In this document: positions 55,859 to 64,000 of the stretch, one piece after another
How the letters are laid out: every line of letters begins with the position of its first letter
How positions within the stretch are numbered: position 1 is the first letter of the stretch
Assembly: GCA_001414485.1 (NCBI GenBank)
Contig: LLEY01000004.1
Coordinates: forward strand, 744,001-808,000
Length of the DNA stretch: 64,000 nt
Direction of reading: 5' to 3'
From: Calycina herbarum
Taxonomy: Eukaryota; Ascomycota; Leotiomycetes; Helotiales; Pezizellaceae
Position numbers and translations under genes: made by a program
Notes under the pieces: generated by a model
Told to the model about the DNA's origin: nothing
What the model saw: only the letters and a program-made list of their open reading frames with translations
Database searches by the model: none

Positions 55859-57926
55859 ATGTATCTCAGTGATATTCCCAGGCCCTCGTCCGCGCCGCCC
55901 GAGCGATCGAAGGAATTAATTTTGCCTAAACAGGCAATTTCCAACTTTCGTGGAGGGTCCCTTCCATACGGAGAAATATTTCGGCCCAAGGAACTAAAGC
56001 AGGAGGACCAAAAATTTCGAGGCTTCTGTCGAGATCAGAATCGTGGTCCTTCTATAATTGCTCCTCCGGGTATCGAAACACAACGTGAGGAGTCACCAGT
56101 TGAATCTCAACATTCCCCCACCGATATATCTAGACGGGGTCAGCAGTCTACAAATGTCACCACACAGCCTTCGGGAGCAACAAGCAGAGCACTCCCCGAC
56201 GAGCCTCATAGTCCCACATACCTTGGACATTCTAGGAGTTCAAGTCAAACACCTTCTCGCCTCCTACCTGAAGCCCTCATATCCGGTGTCACGGTACCCA
56301 GTAATTCTGACCATCGCCACCAGACTTCAACAAGGGAAATTCCGCTTCAAGCCCTACCTTCTCGTGGAAGTATTGCTCTCCATCCAACTGTCAATTCGGT
56401 CCCACAAAGCACAATAGCCCATAGTTCGGTACCCCAGAACCAAACGCAAATGACCCAAGGAAATGGACGTCAATCCCAGAGTCATGGTGGAACAAACCTA
56501 AATAACTTCCAACCCGGCACAAACTGGAACGGCTTCCACCATAAACCGTTCAAAGCTTATGAGTTTTCGGCATCAAATTCTCTTCTTCCACCTCCTGTAA
56601 CTTGGACTCGCCGATCGAGGAATACGATAGTGCCTCTACTCCCTCCCCCCGGACCCTGGCGCTGGGTGTTTCTTAGTGTTTTCTTTGGATTTGTGGCAAT
56701 TGTCCCTACATTTGCTATTCGAGAGTCAAATAGACCACCTCTAGTAATCAGCAATAGTGTCATCGTCGCGGATGTCCCTCCGACCGATGCGTTATTAGCC
56801 TCAGATAGCTTTGATGTTAAGGATTCTGTTCTTGGGACCTACTTTTCTCCACCAGCAGAAAAGCCACAATCATTTATGGTTTATGGTGCGTCTATGGGGA
56901 GAATTTGCATTAGGAACCGCCTCAATAACACCTGGAGCTCTTCCGCAAAATGTGTGGAAAATGCACATCCCAAGCTAGGAACCTTTTCTATCGTAGATTG
57001 GTTGGGAGGTCCTACAGTTGCCTGTCAGTTCCCCAATTCTTTCATTCTAGATTCCCTGCGAGGAAGGCGCTAACAGTTTGCCGAATACGCAGTCATCACT
57101 ACCGATAACTTTCTCTCCACCCTCAATCACATTCCGGCGAAAGAAAACGAGACCTGGGCCCTCTCCACGCTTGTTGATGATAGAGTTCCTGTCCACCCTT
57201 TATCCAAACTTGCTTCTGTGACCTGGACGAATGGGGTAACCGATCAATTTCTTCTTTCTCTATTTTTCGGTAGTTCAGAGGAATATTTATATCTTTTTCA
57301 GCTGTCTGTCTTGCAACAAAACATGTACTAACTCCCTTTAGACTGCTCTTTGGCTCATGTACCAAGGACCGAACGGTCAAATTCGTGAATGCGGCCTCGA
57401 TGATTTTCGGAATCGCAAGTTCCGTCCAGGCAGTCACGGCGATATAGCTCCCGCTCTAAATGGAAGCTTTATAAGTGCTGCGCGTTACGATACAACAGAG
57501 GAGCTTTGCTATCAATCGACAAATACGCAAATAAACTGTCGACGATACGCAAACGGTGTATGGGGAAACGACGATTATGTCATTTCTTCAACAGAAAGTG
57601 GGCTTTCAGCTGGTTCCGCCTTTACGCTCACGACCATGACTGACCCAAAAACCAATGTCGATACGCTCTTGGCTGTCTACGCAAAATCAAACGGGGCAGT
57701 CAATCTCGTCACAAGATCAACAATTGGAATAAACGCCACGAATATTGGCCAGTTTTCGAGCCCGGTACAGATTGGTGAGGTAGGTGCTGGTAATACTGGC
57801 TTGGTGATCAACAGTGCGAATGGACTTGTCGAACTTTTTGCGTCGAAAGTTCGAAAGATATTTTGGTACTCAAGTGACTCTAATTTGACGACGTGGACGA
57901 AAGGCGTTGATGTTTCTTCTACATGA
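55859..57926 (+). CDS. Membrane-anchored protein with fucose-lectin-like beta-propeller region
   Basis: I read 55859..57016, 57077..57235 and 57342..57926, giving about 633 residues. The second intron is clear (GTAACC...TTTAG). The first, 60 bp with the donor GTTGCC, is only the best frame-keeping choice. Residues 1-260 are Pro/Ser/Gln-rich and disordered, probably cytosolic. A single membrane segment follows near residue 270 (WVFLSVFFGFVAIVPTFAI), so the topology is type II. The extracellular part has repeated beta-blade-like pieces: SMGRICIRNRLNNTWSSS, LGTFSIVDWLGG, TALWLMYQGPNGQIREC, LCYQSTNTQINCRRYANGVW. The pattern of Arg/Trp blades resembles fungal fucose-specific lectins. Ligand binding is inferred. 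The gene is flanked on both sides by inverted copies of one MITE. Confidence 0.55.
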
Positions 57927-58644
57927 TACCCATGTACTTTATGATTATGATTTTGTTACGTGAGTTGGACATGGTGTCCCTTGCGGGCGGTGTCAATATA
58001 CCCAAATTATGGGCTTTGGGGAATTTTCTGAGGTGGAAGTAGTATTTCAAAACATGGATTGCCATATTAATACTCCCATCGCGCCTACGTATTATGGCAA
58101 TGTATCCATGCCGTCCTTCGGAATTCGTGTTGCGGCACCCCTCCAGAATAAAAAGTGTGATACCATCTCCAGGTCTTGTTATATTTTTAACTTAAATATT
58201 CTAGATGTTTTGAAAATTTTCTTTTTCTGAATGAACTTACTTAGAATAATATTAGAGTATAAATTACTCTGACGTCAGGTACATTTATATTTCATTCTAT
58301 TCTCTTAGATGTTTTGAAGAATTTTATTATATAAATTACTTTACGGAAAATACAGAAGTCGCAAGGAGGGCGGGTTTCTTGGGAAATGTAACAGACGGGA
58401 AGGAACCAAGTACTTGGTATTGGTGTGAACCGCGGTTGAAGAGAATTGTTCATCTTATGTGAGACTTTATTGCATGCGCTTTGATATATAAATCAGTTAA
58501 CTGTTGAGTTATATGCAGTTAGTCAACCGCCTCGAAATTAGAGGCGTAAATAAGGTTCCTTCCTGCCTCCTCGAGTAGTCTTACCGCGCGGTTAGTATAA
58601 ATGAGGATTTTGGTCTTTCTGCGAGCTACTTGGGGTAAAAGGGA
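57927..58644. other. Spacer, AT-rich
   Basis: No gene seen. A direct repeat built on TCTAGATGTTTTGAA(G/A)A-type sequence occurs at about 58199 and 58305. Confidence 0.4.
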
Positions 58645-58861
58645 CTCGCCATGGAAATCAAAAGCGGCAGTAAATACAACAAGAAGCTGCCCCCGCTCTC
58701 GTTGTTCCAACTTTTCAGGGTAATGCAAAGTAATTGTTTCAAACACTTAGAACAATTTAAAATATTAATCCACGTGTTTTGGAACAATGAAGCTCAATTG
58801 TCCCAAAGTGTTTGGTAATTGAAGTTAAGCTATTTACTGCAACTTTAATGTCCACCGCGAG
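58645..58861 (+). mobile_element. MITE copy 2 (GGCAGTAAATA family), 217 bp
   Basis: The left end runs from CTCGCCATGGAAATC to GCGGCAGTAAATA; the right end reads TATTTACTGCAAC, then TTTAATGTCCACCGCGAG. It aligns to the reverse complement of 55047-55268 through the interior, including GCCCCC..CTCGTTGTTCCAA and TGTTTTGGAACAAT. The copies differ by many substitutions and by an 8-base gap. Confidence 0.8.
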
Positions 58862-59740
58862 AACCTTTCTGTTCGCTTGGTTTCGCCATTCGAGTCAGAA
58901 ATCTGCACACGAGAGACAAGAACAAATCATGTCAGAGTTGATGTGGATTTTAGAGTTGTGGGGAAGTTGCCCAGCAGCCCGGGAGGACTAGGAAAGGGGC
59001 TTTAGGCGAAGCCAAATCGGGATCTACGGCTGAAACTAGGTGTACTCTAGGCTGTAATTGGTTAATGCAGGCCCCAATTTACCCCCAAACTTCAACTTTA
59101 TTGTTTTCTAATTTCTTACATCTTCACACCACTCCATACGTCAATTTTCAACTTCTTACGAGAGAACAAATGCAGTCCTTCTGGAATACAATTCATGAGG
59201 CCTTATGGCGTCTTTACTTTTGCACCACTTTACGGAAACCGGAGCATCCGATACTGAGATGTTCTGCCAGCGGGGCACGCTCTCTGTCATCTCGTATTAA
59301 CAATCGGATGATGGGTAGATCATTGCATGCCGAGGAACTATTGCCGGGTGGCCCCTGAAGAACAGTGGAGTCCAGCATGTTTATTTCTATTCAGGGCCTT
59401 CAGAGCTTCTTGGCTCGCGTTCCGAACGCTGTGGGACCCTGTACACCTCACTCAGTTCCAGAGGACAAAGCGACCACTGCCAACCCGGCCAAGTCACCAA
59501 ATTTCCTTTTCTTCCAGTGTTACGAGGGTTCGTACCGAGATTTTGTAGAATGCGGTCGGATCTCTTCCTTGTCCATGCCCGCATCTGCATGTCTTTATAG
59601 GTCTTCCTACCCCTCTCTCGTATTCAAGAAGTTTTGCCTTCAGTCAACCAGTGCAAACTTTTGCCTGTACTTACTCTGTCCGACGCGTTTATTCGTTGTC
59701 GACGTCCTCTCGTTTTATCTTTTATTCTTTTGCTATAGTC
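58862..59740. other. Promoter and leader of the deacetylase gene
   Basis: No supported gene. The last 100 bp are pyrimidine-rich (TCTTTTATTCTTTTGC), as expected just before a fungal start codon. Confidence 0.4.
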
Positions 59741-62177
59741 ATGAAGTTCTCTATTTCATCGAGCATCGTGCTCGCCCTTTCTTGGGCAAACGCAGCGCAA
59801 GCTGCGTGCTCGAGTAATCTAGTAGTTGACAATTACTCCAACTTTGCGAACAACCTCAACACTTTGGGTCAATGGACAAGTGGTAGGTCTCAATGAACTC
59901 GAGAGGAGTTGGACAGCACTAACGCTTCAAGTAGATGATGGAACAACCACCAATCTTAAAGCCGATGCTGCCAATAAAAAACTTACGTTTACCACCAGCT
60001 CGGCAAGCTACTTCTACACCACTTTTGCATGCGAAGCCGCCACGACCGACAAGTATACTTCGCTCACTTTCCCAGTCAAGGGACCAGCTGGCGCCCAATT
60101 TACCATCGAATTGCAGACTTCGAGCTCCTGTGCGACGACAGCATACACAAGTTATTTTTCAACAGTCACTGCACTGACCGGGTCAACACAAACCATCACC
60201 GTTCCATTAAGTTCGTTTACCGGCGCCAACCTCAATGCTATTCGAGGAATTGTTTTTGAGGGATTCTCTGTTGCCGGTGCTTGGGAATTAGGGCAGACTT
60301 CACTGGTATGCTCCGCTGGTAGCAGTAGCACTGTTGCCACTTCGAAAACCTCGACTTCTTCCAGAGTTTCAACTTCCTCGAAAATCTCAACCTCTACACG
60401 CGGGCCAACAGTAGTGTCAACTACCATCTCGAGCTCTACAACTTCGGGTCCTGTTGCAACCGGAGCATGCACAAGCCTTTTGGTCGACGACTTTGCTTCC
60501 CAGTCTAGATTGACCTTCTTGTTCTACAATGCCTTATTGCAACCATCATCCGATGATGGAACTATGGCAGCTGTTAAGGGCCGAGCTGACACAGGTACCT
60601 CGGTTATCGTCGCCAACAACCACCTCACTCTTACACCAGCAAGTACAAGCTCATACTGGTACACACAATTAGGCTGTGTAAAAGCCACAAATACGTATGG
60701 TGGTATCGGCTTGACCATCAACGCGGCTAAGGGAACTACTTTAACCATCGAACTTCAAACTTCCAAAACTTGCTCTACAGACAACCCAACTTCCATTGAT
60801 GTCTCATCAACTGATCTCGGATGGGTATTTGATGGAACCGAGAAATACTACACGATTCCGTTCTCCAAGTTCAGTGGATTGGATACTGATCACGTTTTGA
60901 CTCTTCTCTTCTCTGGATTCAGCAAAGCTGTTACTTTCGGTCCTATTGCTTTCTATTGCGGTACCACTGGTGCTGCTTACCCAGTTCCATCCACAGTTGC
61001 TGTTGTTGAGCCCTCCGCTACTGTCCCAGCTACCACTGGTCCATCGGCTCTCGTCATTGATACTTTCACAAGTACTGATTCGAACAATCTGGGATTTTAC
61101 CATGGAGGCGACGATGCAGCTCTCTTCAAACAGACTACTGGAAAACTTACTGTCAACACCAAGGGAAACTCAGATATTTCTTGGTATACTCAAATATCTG
61201 GTGGATGCACCGATATGACTCCAAACGACAGCGGATATTTGCACATCGCTTACACTGGAAGCAACTCCTTCTCGATTGCTCTTCAACAACACAACCCCGC
61301 CTGCAACCCAGATATCAACCCGTATCCATTTACATGGGACTCAGTTGAAGCATCGAGATACTCCAACACCGGAAAGACTGACATTTACGTCCCTATCTCT
61401 CACTTCAGCATCGATCGCACCAAGTCCATTGGATTTGCTCTCAAGGGTTTCTTCACCACCACCACAACCGTTATCACCAAGATGGAAATTGTCAAAACTG
61501 TTCCTACCGGCACCCTCGTCCCAAGTAAACTCAGCACCGCTCCTCTCGTATTTGCATGCACACGACCAAACTCTTTCGCTTTCGCCATTGACGATGGATC
61601 ACCAGAGTATGCTCAAAGAGTTGTTGAGACGATTTCCGCCGCAGGTATCAAAGTCACATTTTTCACCGTTGGTGCACCACTACTTGACGACAGCACCAAT
61701 CTCACCAATGTCTACAAAAACATGCTCTCAAAAGGTCATCAAATCGCCTACCACTCCTTCACCCATCCACCTATGGAAGGTCTCCCATCTCTAGCAGCCA
61801 TCGACTGGGAAATCCAACAAGATATTGCTGCCGTTTCCAAAACCCTCGGCATCACATCAACCTATTTCCGCCCTCCTTTCGGAACAGAAGGTGCTCGTGT
61901 CCGCCAACGTCTTGCAGCAATCATTCCCGATGTCAAATTCGTGGCATGGTCAGTCGATGTTCAGGATTGGTTATGGGCTCAAACCGATACTCCGGAGAAA
62001 CAACTCACTAACTTCGAGGCCGATGTTGCGAAGGGTGGTAATCTTGTGGTTATGCATTATTTGTATGAGACTACTGTTTCTTATCTTCCGCAGTTCATTA
62101 CGATTGCGCAGAAGACGGGGAAGCAGTTGATGAGGGTTGATCAGTGTTTGGAGGATCCTAATGCTCCTGCTTTGTAA
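59741..62177 (+). CDS. Secreted polysaccharide (chitin-type) deacetylase with three tandem beta modules
   Basis: Two exons, 59741..59882 and 59932..62177, give 795 residues; the 49-bp intron has branch CACTAAC. A signal peptide is clear (MKFSISSSIVLALSWANAAQA). Three related modules follow at about 24-185, 238-410 and 435-590. Each begins with a LVVD-, LVDDF- or LVIDTF-type strand and contains a Tyr/Trp-Tyr-Thr core (SYFYTTF, SYWYTQLGC, SWYTQISGGC) and IELQTS/IALQQH. A Ser/Thr linker separates modules one and two. The NodB domain at about 595-780 has AIDDGS (metal Asp), HSFTH (two metal His), RPPFGTEG and DVQDW, then VVMHYLY. The modules probably bind polysaccharide, and the catalytic domain removes N-acetyl groups from chitin or similar polymers at the wall or outside the cell. 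The first Asp motif reads AIDDG where TFDDG is usual. Confidence 0.85.
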
Positions 62178-62413
62178 ATGGGATGAATGGGCTATGGGAT
62201 ACGGGGATGGGAAAATGGGGTGGGAAAACAGTCACTTATTAATGATAAATATAATATTATGGATTTAAATCTATTGCTTGTTTATAATTTTGGGGTATGA
62301 TATCGATATCTTACCAACATATTTTCTGTTTCTTGAGTTTATCTTTTCATAAAGTCATAAATCATATCTCGAAAGTTCCAGCTTTCTTTCGTGATAAAAA
62401 CCCGAGGAACTTC
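62178..62413. other. Short spacer between converging genes
   Basis: AT-rich 3' flanks of the deacetylase gene and the small minus-strand ORF. Confidence 0.4.
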
Positions 62414-62728
62414 CTAAAAGAACCCGGGAACTTTCCCTCCCCGGTAAACCGTTTGATCTACCCATGAACCATTCTTCCATACTCGAATGGTGTCTCTGGA
62501 TGGGGTCGATGGACTCACCGTCTCACTCGGGGAAGTACTCTGCTTACTTCCCGAAGCCTTAGCACTGCATTTGCAAATGATGCAAAGGTACTTTCTCCTC
62601 AAGCCTTTCTCTGTCCGCCAAGGACACTGCATTGGTGCCACTCCCTCTGGCTTTGCGGGGCATTCTTGAGGACAAAAGTGGGAGATTGGGTGACCGCAAG
62701 CGAATTGCTCGATCATTATAAGACACAT
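62414..62728 (-). CDS. Small Cys-rich protein of unknown function (104 aa)
   Basis: A single open frame starts MCLIMIEQFACGHPISHF. It has about nine Cys and two or three His in the first 55 residues, in pairs such as CGH, CPQEC, CIICKC. The spacing could form a small zinc-binding fold. The tail is Ser/Thr-rich and ends with VWKNGSWVDQTVYRGG. Fungi often have such short Cys/His proteins. No secretion signal is evident. It might be a chance frame, but the regular Cys spacing and low-bias tail favour a real gene. Confidence 0.5.
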   Translation of the reverse strand: MCLIMIEQFACGHPISHFCPQECPAKPEGVAPMQCPWRTEKGLRRKYLCIICKCSAKASGSKQSTSPSETVSPSTPSRDTIRVWKNGSWVDQTVYRGGKVPGFF

Positions 62729-64000
62729 GGTGATTCGTTGTTATGGAAATATATGTGTGCTGTAAGATCTGGAGACTGTTAGTCAAAGGTGTGTGGGAGA
62801 AGACTGACCTGTTTTTGGTATGGGTAAAACTGGCAAGTCTGTTACACGCACGACTGTTTTTCTCATGGGCGTGGAAGGGGGTTTTTAAATGTGGGATTTC
62901 TATTGTTGTTTAAGTTGAGTTGGTATGGATGAATGGCTTTGTGTTTCTTGGTAAATGTCATTGTTGAATGGAATAGTTTCTTTGGGAAGGAATCGTTGTC
63001 TTTGTGGTAGTCTCTTCTTTCTTTTGTCTTCATCAAGTCTTTACTTCCACTTCTAAGAGTACCCTTTGGAGGGCTGCAGATGAGAAAAGGTTCTTTGTCT
63101 CTTGAGTAAGCCTTGATGCAATGATGAGTATCTGTCGAATTACCTCAACTTTTAATGCTCAAAGGATAGGGCCAAAAATTGGAGATGCGAAGAAGATAGA
63201 AGTCTTTGCCTTACTCACGAACCACCTTCTTACAAAAAATAGAGTAAGAAAGGCCGTCGAATGATTCAAACTCTTACAAAAGCAAAGTGTTGACTCTGTT
63301 TCTTCAGGTGGCCTTACGGAGAATATTTTAGAGCTGGGTGGTGGTTGAGAGTCCCGGGCCTGGACACTATGATGACGACCGCAGTGGTGTCAAGGTGAAA
63401 AGGGAAGGCACGACCTGGTCCATGCCCAGCGTATAAACCCCCATATATACGATTTCCTGTCGTCGAAAACCAATGTTTGCAAGACTCGCAACGAGCACTG
63501 CACTTCTAGTTTTTCTCAACATGAGAGCTCTTCCGTCGTGGTGGGCTGTTCTTGGGATGGTGCATTCCTGTTCAACACTTCCAATGTTCGAACTCTAATT
63601 CAGCAAGAGGAGAATTCCTACTTCCGTGAAAGATGATCGCGACTGGTGAGAAAAAACGCTCATCTCACACCAGACAGCCATTTTCAAAGCTTCGAAGTGT
63701 TAGCCCGGTACGGGACAATGTTATCACAGAAATACCTAGTTATGCGGGATGGTTTATTATTTCGTACACATGTGATGTATTACTTACTCAATTGGTACCG
63801 TTTATCTGATTACTATTTGATTCAATTCCCCAAAAGTCAGCTTCCCGGTAACTCCTACCTGTTTAACGTGTAGCTTATCATCGATTACATCAGCCTCAGC
63901 ATATATTTCGCAAGAGGACTCATTTTTTGGTGCATTATTTGATTCTAGTTGCCGAGTTCATTCTTCGTTTGAATATTCTTCCGCGTCGATTTCGGCTTTA
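62729..64000. other. Spacer at the right end of the window
   Basis: I find no supported gene in the last 1.27 kb. A possible gene may begin beyond 64000. Confidence 0.35.

Noticed and set aside
60152..60472. Antisense frame opposite the deacetylase Ser/Thr linker
   Set aside because: Low-complexity shadow of the ACT/TCA-rich linker.

Overview
The window is nuclear DNA from a filamentous ascomycete. Genes carry many short introns, mostly about 45-100 bp, with GTAAGT-like donors and CTAAC/CTGAC-like branch sites. The gene families are fungal: DUF3433, DUF3824, DUF7702, HET, BTB, a fused HIS7, a CorA-like family and an ACS-type transporter. A Leotiomycete (Helotiales-like) source is my inference from the flavour of the proteins; it was not tested.

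Layout. 1-3.1 kb: 3' part of a secreted or membrane DUF3433 gene with a 14-residue repeat region. 3.7-4.5 kb: a seven-TM DUF7702 gene. 5.1-7.8 kb, minus strand: a decayed BTB-domain pseudogene next to a HET-domain gene with a frame break. 7.8-10.9 kb: a gene-free spacer with several families of diverged tandem repeats. 10.9-14.4 kb: a conserved-looking 991-residue gene of unknown function. 16.5-20.2 kb: a DUF3824 protein. 20.2-26.9 kb: a gene-poor block with a 19-bp minisatellite, a palindromic CGAGTAAGCTA motif and a MITE-like inverted-repeat element. 26.9-40.5 kb: housekeeping genes, namely a CIA84-like PPR protein, ATG7, dCMP deaminase (divergent from ATG7), an NmrA-like protein, a patch of duplicated small ORFs, and HIS7 with a perfect GCN4/CPC1 box. 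41-44 kb: a phytanoyl-CoA-dioxygenase-like oxygenase beside a divergent glutathione-synthetase-like ATP-grasp enzyme. 44.2 kb: a 238-bp MITE. 44.7-47.3 kb: a CorA-like membrane-protein gene broken by frameshifts. 47.7-53.9 kb, all on the minus strand: a HAD hydrolase, a ThDP-dependent enzyme and an ACS-family transporter, a possible catabolic cluster. 55.0-58.9 kb: a membrane-anchored lectin-like gene bracketed by two inverted copies of one MITE family. 59.7-62.2 kb: a secreted polysaccharide deacetylase with three tandem beta-type modules. 62.4 kb: a small Cys-rich ORF.

The most unusual material is non-coding. It comprises the CGAGTAAGCTA/TAGCTTACTCG motif family, seen at three intergenic sites over 9 kb; at least five short inverted-repeat elements of three or four families; and the long tandem-repeat spacer. 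Exon joins were read by eye from splice sites and reading frame. Functions rest on remembered family motifs; no database search was possible.
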